DNA from: Desulfonatronospira sp.
GTDB taxonomy: Bacteria; Desulfobacterota; Desulfovibrionia; Desulfovibrionales; Desulfonatronovibrionaceae
Assembly: GCA_003563255.1 (NCBI GenBank)
Contig: PWSL01000276.1
Coordinates: 1 to 20,732, forward strand
Direction of reading: 5' to 3'
DNA length: 20,732 bases
Below, piece by piece: positions 13,940 through 20,732 of this stretch. How positions within the stretch are numbered: the first letter of the stretch is position 1; the number at the start of each line of letters is the position of its first letter. The notes under the pieces were generated by a model. It was not told the DNA's origin. It was given only the letters and a program-made list of their open reading frames with translations, and ran no database searches. The position numbers and the translations under genes were made by a program.

Positions 13940-16330
13940 ATGAAGCCCCATCTGGACAAAAGCGACCTTATCCTGTTTGAAGCCGTGCTCCAGGAATCCC
14001 TGGGCGCGACTTTCGACTTTTCAGCTTACAGCCTGTATTTTCCCCGGGAAATCCCCCCTGCGATGTATCATGACGACAAAATTGTCCCTGTTCTTGAAAA
14101 GGACCGGGCCTTTCTGCCCCTGGTGCACAAGACCCGCTTCCTGGGGATATTTATGGCCCGGGGCATCGACATCGACCGCATGCAGCAGATAAAAGAGGTG
14201 CTGCCCGGGATAATATCCCTGTGCCTGGACAAGGTCCTTCTGCACAAGCAATGCATTACCGACTCCATCACCGGCCTGTACAACCATGAAAAATTCCAGC
14301 AGGTCCTTGAAAAAGCGGTGCAGGACATCCAGACCAGCCTGACCCTGGGCCCTGCCGCTTCCATGGACGCCGGCCTGGATCGCTACAGTGCCACCTTCTG
14401 CGTCATACTTCTAAACCTGGACCGCTTCAAAAAAATAAACAATGTTTTTGGTTATACCTTTGGCAACCAGGTCCTGGCGAAACTGGCGGAGCATATACTC
14501 CAGGAACTGCCCGAGCAGGCCATGGCAGCAAGGCTGCAGAGCGACACCATGGCCGTATTCTGGCCCCAGGCCTCAGCAGCCAGATGCAGGGAGCTTGCCG
14601 AGACCCTGCGTGAAAAGACAGCTTCCCTGGTCTTTGAGTACCAGATATCAGGAGAAAAGATATCTCTGACTGCTGCTGTGGGTTGGAGTCTGTTTCCCCA
14701 GGATATCAGGGGCCCGCAGTTTCAAAGGTCTGCTTTTGAACTGGCCCACCTGGTATGCCTCAAGGCCGGGGAAGCCATGAATGTTTCCAAGGAAAACGGC
14801 AGCCACAAGGCCTTTGCCTTCAGCAGGCTTTTGCAGCAAGGCGGGATTATCCTGGAGGTATTGCCATTGAACCGGCTGGTAATAAATCTGGGCAAGAACA
14901 TGGATGTTTTGGAAGGCCAGAAGTTCATGGTCTGGTCCCGCAAGTTCAACGGCCGGTCTCAGGCAATTAAAAAATCCGGAAGATCTTCATCCGGTACCTA
15001 CCCGGCCATTCACAAGGGCGAAATAACCATTCAGGAAGTGCAGGAGGAGGTTTCCATCGCTGAAATCCTGTACTTAAACGACCCTGCCTGGAAAATCGAA
15101 CCCGGGGACAAATTGAGCCTGCTGGCTGAAAATGAAAGCCTCCTGGAGAAACAGGACATGGCCGGCAGAGATATCCAGCCCCGGGACCTGCTCACTGGTC
15201 TGTATTCTTACAGGGACTTTCTTTCTCTGTGGACCAGGTCTAGGATGAACGATGATACCTTCTGCATGGCCATGCTCAAGCTGGAGTATCCCGAAAAAGA
15301 CAGTCACAGCAATGGCATTGACAATGAAAACCTGATCCAGGAAATTATCAAAATGGTTGAGCGGGTATTCCCCCAAAAACCCCTGGGGGGCAGGTACAGC
15401 TCCACCTGCATGATTTTTTATTTTTCCGGCCAGGCATGCCAGGACCTCAAAAAACCCTGGATCCGCCTTCTGGAGGAAATCAAATCCGGGCTGCAGGTTT
15501 CCGCCAGCCTGGCCCTGGCTGCCTGGCCATTCCTGAACTACTCCAAGACAGACACCCTCGAAAACTGCCGCAAGGCCCTGGAACATGCCAGGCTGACCAC
15601 TCCTCCCAGACTGGCCTGCTTCGATTCCCTGACACTCACCGTGAGTGCGGATTCCCTTTTTACTCAGGGAGATACCTTTGCCGCCCTGGAGGAGTACAAG
15701 CAAGCCCTGGCCGCCGATGAAAACAACCTCCTGGCCCGCAACTCCCTGGCCATATGCTACGCCCGCCTGGGGAGGCTGGAACTGGCCAGGCAGCACTTCC
15801 AGGAAATCACCTCCCGGGATGAATTCAACCTCATGGCCTGGTATAATCTTGGCTGTGTCTGCCTCAAGCAGGGCGAAGTCCAGGAGGCTGCGGACCTGTT
15901 CGCCAGGTGTCTGGAAATTGATCCCACCCATGCCTTCAGCCTGCTCAGACTGGGCCAGCTGGCTGAAAACAGCGGTCAGTATCAGCAGGCAACCCAGTGC
16001 TACCTGGACGCGGGCCGCACCAGCGATGGAGCCGGCCTGGCCCCCAGGCACCTGGCCAGGCTGGCCTGGAAACAGGACCAGAAGGAATCAAGCCGGGAAT
16101 TTCTGCACCAGGCCCTGCTCCAGGACCCAAGGGACGCATTTTCCTTGAATCTTCTGGCCAGGATATACCTGGAAAGCGGAGATGATCCGGAAATCGCCGA
16201 ATCCCTGGCCCGCCAGAGCGTGGCCCTGAGGCCGGATGTCAGTGAATTCTGGCTGGACCTGGCCGACATTTTCAAGGCCAGGGGCAAGACCAGGCAGGAA
16301 ACCCAGGCCAGGGCCCGGGCCAATGGATGA
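13940..16330 (+). CDS. Tandem degenerate GGDEF domains with C-terminal TPRs
   Basis: The 796-aa protein has no signal peptide or membrane helix. An N-terminal region (1-103) is unassigned. A first GGDEF-type domain covers about 104-296: DSITGLYNHEKF (108-119), LNLDRFKKINNVFGY (159-172), but the GGDEF signature reads LQSDT (199-203). About 301-400 is a beta-rich segment (LEGQKFMV, KGEITIQEV, IEPGDKLSL), similar in pattern to FlgT C-terminal-like barrels. A second GGDEF-like domain spans about 414-565: RDLLTGLYSYRDF (415-427), signature replaced by GGRYS (483-487). TPR repeats fill about 572-790. Neither GGDEF copy should make cyclic di-GMP; the protein may sense or bind nucleotides and scaffold partners. 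GAGGT precedes the ATG closely. It converges with the M20 gene, only 7 bp away. Confidence 0.82.
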   Translation: MKPHLDKSDLILFEAVLQESLGATFDFSAYSLYFPREIPPAMYHDDKIVPVLEKDRAFLPLVHKTRFLGIFMARGIDIDRMQQIKEVLPGIISLCLDKVLLHKQCITDSITGLYNHEKFQQVLEKAVQDIQTSLTLGPAASMDAGLDRYSATFCVILLNLDRFKKINNVFGYTFGNQVLAKLAEHILQELPEQAMAARLQSDTMAVFWPQASAARCRELAETLREKTASLVFEYQISGEKISLTAAVGWSLFPQDIRGPQFQRSAFELAHLVCLKAGEAMNVSKENGSHKAFAFSRLLQQGGIILEVLPLNRLVINLGKNMDVLEGQKFMVWSRKFNGRSQAIKKSGRSSSGTYPAIHKGEITIQEVQEEVSIAEILYLNDPAWKIEPGDKLSLLAENESLLEKQDMAGRDIQPRDLLTGLYSYRDFLSLWTRSRMNDDTFCMAMLKLEYPEKDSHSNGIDNENLIQEIIKMVERVFPQKPLGGRYSSTCMIFYFSGQACQDLKKPWIRLLEEIKSGLQVSASLALAAWPFLNYSKTDTLENCRKALEHARLTTPPRLACFDSLTLTVSADSLFTQGDTFAALEEYKQALAADENNLLARNSLAICYARLGRLELARQHFQEITSRDEFNLMAWYNLGCVCLKQGEVQEAADLFARCLEIDPTHAFSLLRLGQLAENSGQYQQATQCYLDAGRTSDGAGLAPRHLARLAWKQDQKESSREFLHQALLQDPRDAFSLNLLARIYLESGDDPEIAESLARQSVALRPDVSEFWLDLADIFKARGKTRQETQARARANG

Positions 16331-16337
16331 GCGCATT

Positions 16338-17507
16338 TCAGTCCTGCTGCACTCCCCTGCTCTGCCCCAGGGCCATTAAGATGCAGGCAGCTGTAAGTGC
16401 GCACCTCCGGGGCAGGCTGTCTTTGATAATGTACTCCCGGTGACTGTGATCGTGATCCCCGACCGGACCCAGGCCGTCCAGGACAGGCACTCCCATGGCG
16501 GCAATAAAGTTGGCATCTGAAACACCACCCCTCACTTCCCGGCCCACGGAAAAACCAAGTTCGCCGGCAGCCGTGCTTGCCAGGTCATACAGAATCTCCC
16601 CGGATCCCCCCTCCGGCATGGAAGGGCGACAGGAGACCGTTTTCCAGGTGCAGCCTGTGCCCTGGACCACCGGGGTCTCCAGGATGACCGATATTTTGTC
16701 ACTCAGGGCCTTTTCATCACTGGCCTTTTCAAAACGAATGTCCACCTCCAGAAAGGCCTGCTCTGCAATGCAGTTGGGCCTGGTTCCGCCATCTACGCGC
16801 CCCACATTGACCTGAACCCGGGGCCATGAATTCAGGTCCTCCAGGGCTATGACCTTATGGGCCGCCTCCAGGACTGCGCTGGGTTTATCCCCACCGGAAT
16901 AGTTCCCGGCGTGGCCCCCCGGGCCTGAAACATGTACCTGCAGACCGATTTTTCCCTTGCGGCCCACCACAACCTGGTCCTGCAGCCCGCCGCCCTCCAG
17001 AACCAGGGCCTGGTTATTTCTGGAACACAAGCTCTCTATCAACTTTCTGGAATAAGGCGAACCTACTTCCTCATCAGAATTGCAAAGAACAGTAATCGGC
17101 AGGTCCTGCAGATATCCGGCATTGGCCAGGGCCTTCAGGGCGAAAACCGCCACCACCAGGCCCCCTTTCATATCCAGAACTCCTGGACCATAGGCGTTGC
17201 TCTCGTCCTCCCGGAAATAATTAAACGAGGTGTCCTCTGGAAACACTGTATCCATATGTCCCGCCAGGAGTATGCCCTTTTGTTTCTTTGCAGCAGGAGT
17301 TCCGGCAATGACCATGTTGCCGCAATGGGCGAATGAGATCACCTCGCTTTGCATCCCCAGTCCGGAAAATATCCCGGACATGGATTCCGCCATGCTGTCC
17401 AGGCCCGCTTTGTTGTGGCTTCCGCTCTGGATGAGCACCAGCCTCCTCAACAGCTCGAGCATCTCCTGCTGCCTGGAATAGATATCCCTGGCTATTTCTT
17501 GAATCAT
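16338..17507 (-). CDS. M20-family metallopeptidase (carboxypeptidase G2/ArgE/DapE type)
   Basis: These dizinc enzymes hydrolyse terminal amide bonds of small peptides or N-acyl amino acids. The 389-aa protein shows the complete site: AGHMDTVFPED (82-92, H84 and D86), GPGVLDMKGG (107-116, bridging D112), DEEVG (145-149, catalytic E146), E171 in LEGGG, the dimer-interface GGHAGNYSGG (197-206) and HDHSHREYI (352-360). No signal peptide is present, so it is cytoplasmic. AGGAG lies 12 nt and AAGG about 8 nt before ATG 17507. It follows the KamA-like gene after a 58-bp palindromic element, so it may or may not share its transcript. If it does, it could cleave or recycle the product of the ATP-grasp/KamA pair, which is speculative. 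Confidence 0.9.
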   Translation of the reverse strand: MIQEIARDIYSRQQEMLELLRRLVLIQSGSHNKAGLDSMAESMSGIFSGLGMQSEVISFAHCGNMVIAGTPAAKKQKGILLAGHMDTVFPEDTSFNYFREDESNAYGPGVLDMKGGLVVAVFALKALANAGYLQDLPITVLCNSDEEVGSPYSRKLIESLCSRNNQALVLEGGGLQDQVVVGRKGKIGLQVHVSGPGGHAGNYSGGDKPSAVLEAAHKVIALEDLNSWPRVQVNVGRVDGGTRPNCIAEQAFLEVDIRFEKASDEKALSDKISVILETPVVQGTGCTWKTVSCRPSMPEGGSGEILYDLASTAAGELGFSVGREVRGGVSDANFIAAMGVPVLDGLGPVGDHDHSHREYIIKDSLPRRCALTAACILMALGQSRGVQQD

Positions 17508-17525
17508 ATTCAGGCCTTACTCCTG

Positions 17526-17583
17526 GGTATCTGTTTAGCGCCTTGCATCTAGCACGGGGACTGTCCCCCGCTAAATTGATACC
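17526..17583. repeat. Complete 58-bp palindromic element with GGGGAC-T-GTCCCC core
   Basis: Terminal inverted repeats are GGTATCTGTTTAGC (17526-17539) and GCTAAATTGATACC (17570-17583), matching at 12 of 14 when one is reversed. The core GGGGACTGTCCCC (17556-17568) is a perfect 6-bp stem with a single-base centre. The left arm (gtatctgtttagcgccttgca) recurs at 9281-9312 and 11938-11975. This is the most compact copy. It runs into the KamA-like gene: the last three codons and the TAG of that gene lie in its right arm. Confidence 0.85.
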
Positions 17584-19145
17584 TTCTGGGAATACTTTTT
17601 GAGACCGGCAAGGGAGTCGGCATACATGACAGGGTCGGCGTCGGGATAGCTGACCTCTTCTGCGCTCCATGGCTTTTGCAGGACTATGCTGTCCTTTGTC
17701 CGGCGCAGGACGTTGCTGCGGTGCAGGGGGATTTTGCCCCCGGCCGTGGCAATATATCTGGGTACAGCATCCCCGGATATATTTCCGTACATTGCCTCTA
17801 CTATATCCCTGCCCTTTTCCACCGGCACCCGCAAGTGGGTGAACTGGGGATTGCGGTAGCTGCAGTTAAAGATATAATACGGCCTGACGTAGGCTTCCTG
17901 GATGGTCTCGCACAGGCAGACCATTTTGACAAAAGTGTCATTGATACCCTTTAAAAGTACCGCCTGGTTCAGCACGGCAAACACCCTTTTGGATATCTGC
18001 TTGAAGGCCTCCCTGGAGACCGGAGTTATCTCCTGGGCGGTATTTATCTGGGTGACCACCCGAACCGGCTTTATGTCGTTGCTTGATTCCAGGATATCCA
18101 GAAGTTCTCCGTCCACCCTTTGGGGGGTTGTCACCGGAATCCTGGTTCCCAGACGCTTGATGCGCACGTGCTCTATCCGGTCCAGTTCCGCAAGGATGTT
18201 CTTAAGAACATTGTTGGGCAGCATGAAGGCGTCTCCCCCAGTTATGAGTACGTCCCGGATACGGCTGTCGTTTCGGATATAATCCAGGGCCTCGGCATAG
18301 GCCTTTTGAGGGTAAATGCGGTCTTTTCTGCCTATATGGGCTATGCGCAGGCAGTGGGTACAGTACATGGCGCACATATTGGTGGCCTTGATGGTCACCA
18401 CCCTGGGATAAAACTGGTCAATGAGCCTGGCCGGAGAATGATCCGCCGCCACCGGCGGAATCTCGATGCCGGCATTGTCCACCATCTCACCAGTGGGCAC
18501 AGACTGCAGCAGTACCGGATCATCCAGCCTTTCCGGCATGATCAGGCCGGCATAATAAGGGGTCATGCGCATGCGGTATTCCCTGGTCACCCGGCTTACC
18601 TCGTCCAGGGCGCCCCGGGGAAGGTTCAAAATTTTTTCCAGGGTCTCAGGGGATTCTATGGCATACTTAAGCTGCCCGGCAAAGGAGTCCCACTCCTGCA
18701 TGGACATGCCCAGCACCCGGCGAATGCGGGCATGGTTTTCCTGAATTCCGTCCCATAGCTGTATTCCACTGGCTGCCTCTTTATCCCTGGCTTTCAGGTA
18801 ACCGTCGACCCGGACCCCGGCTTCCTCCACGATGGCCATAGCCCGGTCCACACGGCCTCCCAGGCTGACTCCGTGCTCGTCGATACTCTGGTGCCTGAGT
18901 GCCAGGCCCACTGCCTGCTCCCATTGCAGACCCAGACCGGCAGGGCTTAGACCTTTTTCCAGTCTGAGCTTCTTTAAAAACAGGAAAATATCTACTATAT
19001 CCTGCACGGAGTCATGGGATTCCGCCTTTGCAAGCATCTCACTCACCCGGACAGAGTATCCCCATTGATCTTTAGCAGGTCCTACACTGTAAAGATGATT
19101 CAGAAGCTCTATGGTATAATCATCCAGTGGTTCATTATATTGCAT
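17571..19145 (-). CDS. KamA-family radical SAM protein (2,3-aminomutase-like), lysine-specificity residues absent
   Basis: KamA-type enzymes use a [4Fe-4S] cluster, S-adenosylmethionine and PLP to move an alpha-amino group to the beta carbon. The protein has 524 residues, about 100 more than usual, the excess being a helical N-terminus (1-120). Key parts: RMRMTPYYAGLI (191-202), CAMYCTHC (C258, C262, C265), R267 (equivalent to the carboxylate-binding Arg), ITGGD (301-305), NQAVLLKGIND (393-403), RPYYIFNCS (421-429) and GGK at 469-471 (PLP lysine K471). The two aspartates that hold the lysine side chain in lysine 2,3-aminomutase align with S429 and about A466, and the usual NHP motif is NTA (368-370). 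So the substrate is probably not lysine. The gene starts 3 nt after the ATP-grasp stop, and its last codons KVSI-stop come largely from a repeat. Confidence 0.85.
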   Translation of the reverse strand: MQYNEPLDDYTIELLNHLYSVGPAKDQWGYSVRVSEMLAKAESHDSVQDIVDIFLFLKKLRLEKGLSPAGLGLQWEQAVGLALRHQSIDEHGVSLGGRVDRAMAIVEEAGVRVDGYLKARDKEAASGIQLWDGIQENHARIRRVLGMSMQEWDSFAGQLKYAIESPETLEKILNLPRGALDEVSRVTREYRMRMTPYYAGLIMPERLDDPVLLQSVPTGEMVDNAGIEIPPVAADHSPARLIDQFYPRVVTIKATNMCAMYCTHCLRIAHIGRKDRIYPQKAYAEALDYIRNDSRIRDVLITGGDAFMLPNNVLKNILAELDRIEHVRIKRLGTRIPVTTPQRVDGELLDILESSNDIKPVRVVTQINTAQEITPVSREAFKQISKRVFAVLNQAVLLKGINDTFVKMVCLCETIQEAYVRPYYIFNCSYRNPQFTHLRVPVEKGRDIVEAMYGNISGDAVPRYIATAGGKIPLHRSNVLRRTKDSIVLQKPWSAEEVSYPDADPVMYADSLAGLKKYSQKVSI

Positions 19146-19148
19146 GGC

Positions 19149-20543
19149 TCATTCCGTAATGGTTATAGATTCTTCCAGCATGAACTTCCCCAGGCTGATA
19201 TCCCGGTTCAGGTCATCCAGGTTGTCGGCCACTGCCACCACCCGGCCCAGAAAAGTCCCGGGCATGATGGCACACTTGTGTCCGGGGTGCTCCACAATTA
19301 TCATCTTATGCTGCACCTTTCTGTTGCGGACCTGCCTGAACAGTTCCCGCTCGTCCTCATCCATGGGCAGAAAGTAGTTGGTCACCACTTGACGATCCAC
19401 CTTGAAGTTGTAGGTTCTCCAGTACAGGTCTTTGATGGCTTCCTTGATTTCCACTCTGCCCGGGGGCAATCTGTTGTGCACTACAGCATGGTATTCCATC
19501 TCCATCAGCGAAGGCGAGCCCTGGGGCAGGGCATTTTCCAGAGTACAGCACATCTCCATGGTAGTGCCCTGTTTACGGGCATTTACCTCCACAAAAAAAA
19601 TCCGGCCTTCATGGTCCACGATAAAATCGCAGCCGAATATACCCCGGTACCCGCTTCTGCCCAGTGCCCGCCCTACCATGCGGGCGTGCTCCCTGATTTC
19701 AGTCTGTTCCCTGCTGGAAAGCCGGGAGGGGAAAGCCGACCCTCGAAACATGTTTCCGTTTTCAATCTCCTGATCCGCAATGGCGGCAATAAACACATCG
19801 TCCTGATTGCCCACCACCCCCAGCACCGTTGGATCCAGTTCATGCGGAACATAACGGCTGATAAAATAAGTATCCTGGCAGAGCGGTTCTTTTTCCAGCA
19901 ACTCCCGCCCTGAACGGACAATCAAACTGTTGGCACCGGCTGCGGAATAAGGCCGGCTGACAAAAACACCATCGGTCCACTCCGGGGCCACCTCACAGAC
20001 AGCAGAGTACAGTTCCTGAGTGTTTTTACAGATGCGGTAATCAATAAGAGGCACCAGGCCGCTCAGCATCTGCAGCTGGTAGAGCTTATTATTCCAGATG
20101 GAAGCCAGACCGCCCTCTGGACCCAGCAGGACCGCCCCGGGCATGCCTGCAAGTCCCAGTTGCGGCATGGATTCATAGACATGGATATAAAGACGGCCCT
20201 GCTTTGCAATGAGCATCTCTGCAAGACTGCGCACGGCTGGAGAGTTGGACACCTCCATTGCAAACTCCCCGGAAGCCATGCGGCAGCTGTACTTTCTGCT
20301 GGTCTGGGCATACAGACTTTTAGCCCTTGGATTGATAACCAGGATATTCCTGTGGGGATAGGACTCCATGATGTCCGGAATAATGGAAATAAACTCGAAT
20401 TTGCGGCCGTATATCTTGCCCAGGGACTCGGCCACAAACTGGTTCAAACAGTCCGCTTTGATCTCGCCGATATAAAAAAAATAACTGGTATCTTCCTTCA
20501 GGTCCAGGTCCGAAAAAAGAACGTCATCTTCGCCTGAAAACAT
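19149..20543 (-). CDS. ATP-grasp ligase-like protein coupled to the KamA-like gene
   Basis: ATP-grasp enzymes activate a carboxylate as acyl phosphate and join it to an amine or thiol. The 464-aa protein has an N-terminal domain (1-140), then NNKLYQLQMLSG (151-162), where the first ATP-binding Lys is K153. The loop SRPYSAAGANSLIV (196-209) comes next, and the metal-site segment GCDFIVDHEGRIFFVEVNAR (304-323) carries D306, E319, N321 and R323. The C-terminal 120 residues have no recognised fold. No signal peptide is seen. The substrate is unknown. It is the first gene of a pair with the KamA-like protein (3-nt gap), a radical SAM plus ATP-grasp logic like PylB-PylC in pyrrolysine synthesis, though the families differ. 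ATG 20543 lacks a strong Shine-Dalgarno; no better start exists. Confidence 0.82.
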   Translation of the reverse strand: MFSGEDDVLFSDLDLKEDTSYFFYIGEIKADCLNQFVAESLGKIYGRKFEFISIIPDIMESYPHRNILVINPRAKSLYAQTSRKYSCRMASGEFAMEVSNSPAVRSLAEMLIAKQGRLYIHVYESMPQLGLAGMPGAVLLGPEGGLASIWNNKLYQLQMLSGLVPLIDYRICKNTQELYSAVCEVAPEWTDGVFVSRPYSAAGANSLIVRSGRELLEKEPLCQDTYFISRYVPHELDPTVLGVVGNQDDVFIAAIADQEIENGNMFRGSAFPSRLSSREQTEIREHARMVGRALGRSGYRGIFGCDFIVDHEGRIFFVEVNARKQGTTMEMCCTLENALPQGSPSLMEMEYHAVVHNRLPPGRVEIKEAIKDLYWRTYNFKVDRQVVTNYFLPMDEDERELFRQVRNRKVQHKMIIVEHPGHKCAIMPGTFLGRVVAVADNLDDLNRDISLGKFMLEESITITE

Positions 20544-20595
20544 ATAATGTCTGCCTTTGCCTGTTCAATTTTTTGGTATCAGGTGTAGTTTTTGT

Positions 20596-20623
20596 ATTTT
20601 ACTAAAGCGGACTTTGCCCGCAA
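20596..20623 (-). promoter_or_regulatory. Weak candidate promoter for the ATP-grasp/KamA pair
   Basis: On the minus strand TTGCGG (20623-20618) and TAAAAT (20601-20596) are separated by 16 nt, about 50 nt before ATG 20543. The -35 half lies inside a dispersed repeat shared with 13831-13854, so the promoter, if real, would have been partly supplied by the repeat. Confidence 0.3.
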
Positions 20624-20732
20624 CCCAGATAAGAAAAGAGTTTTTAGCCCACAGATCACACAGATTGACACAGATAAAAGAGATTGAAGAAGCATGTTTT
20701 TTCCTTGCGGGAATAAGAACCCGCAAGGAAAA
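20602..20732. repeat. Repeat copy 2, CACAGAT triplet and terminal hairpin
   Basis: 20602-20625 is the inverted second copy of the 24-bp repeat at 13831-13854. CACAGAT then occurs three times at 20650, 20659 and 20669, about 9-10 nt apart. The window ends in TTTTCCTTGCGGG (20699-20711) and CCCGCAAGGAAAA (20720-20732), a perfect 13-bp inverted repeat with an 8-nt loop. The window edge hides what follows, so I cannot tell whether the hairpin is a terminator. Confidence 0.65.

Noticed and set aside
15074..16051. 325-aa minus-strand open frame
   Set aside because: Antisense shadow of the GGDEF/TPR gene; Gly/Gln-rich, with no motif, while the plus strand shows clear TPRs.
19014..19913. 299-aa plus-strand open frame
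   Set aside because: Antisense to the KamA-like and ATP-grasp genes, which carry clear motifs.
20650..20675. CACAGAT triplet as a CRISPR or iteron array
   Set aside because: Only three 7-bp copies with 2-3-nt gaps; no spacers, cas genes or replication gene nearby.

Overview
The window looks like chromosomal DNA of a Gram-negative, flagellated anaerobe, most likely a sulfate reducer of the order Desulfovibrionales (Desulfobacterota). This is inferred from gene content and order (FliL-like protein, small unknown genes, dus, ispH, cheV; rplU-rpmA-obgE-proB), from iron-sulfur and radical SAM enzymes, and from the dense palindromic intergenic repeats. No rRNA, tRNA, CRISPR array or intact transposase was found.

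Layout. 1-573: gene-free and made mostly of repeat arms. 574-5179, plus strand: one tightly packed operon with a FliL-domain membrane protein, three small uncharacterised proteins, a tRNA-dihydrouridine synthase, IspH and a CheV adaptor. 5325-11303, minus strand, in transcription order: nitroreductase, metallo-beta-lactamase-fold hydrolase, a short unlisted ORF, iron-sulfur flavoprotein, ComF-like phosphoribosyltransferase; then, after a terminator and a new promoter, L21, L27, Obg and glutamate 5-kinase. An intrinsic terminator hairpin lies directly in front of obgE, and obgE overlaps proB by 4 nt. 11304-12278: a gene graveyard with a frameshifted Phd-type antitoxin relic, a shrunken oligopeptide ABC-transporter ATPase relic, a 148-bp palindromic element and an open frame without a start. 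12279-13325, plus: a CNNM-like (DUF21) membrane protein behind a good sigma-70-type promoter. 13326-13939: gene-free and packed with three kinds of repeats. 13940-16330, plus: a 796-aa protein with two degenerate GGDEF domains and TPRs. 16338-20543, minus, in transcription order: an ATP-grasp ligase, a KamA-type radical SAM protein 3 nt behind it, and an M20 metallopeptidase.

Most notable points. (1) The ATP-grasp / KamA-like pair, with an M20 peptidase downstream. The KamA-like protein keeps its cluster cysteines and PLP lysine but lacks both aspartates that select lysine, so it probably acts on another amino acid, and the ligase may condense the product. (2) A dispersed palindromic element with 14-bp ends (GGTATCTGTTTAGC) around a GGGGAC-N-GTCCCC core. 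It is present as two near-complete copies and many arms. It sits at gene 3' ends, supplies the last three codons and stop of the KamA gene, and a core copy forms part of the Obg C-terminus. (3) A GGDEF-GGDEF-TPR protein in which neither GGDEF motif survives. (4) A possible attenuator between rpmA and obgE. Family assignments rest on motifs read by eye; no database search was possible.
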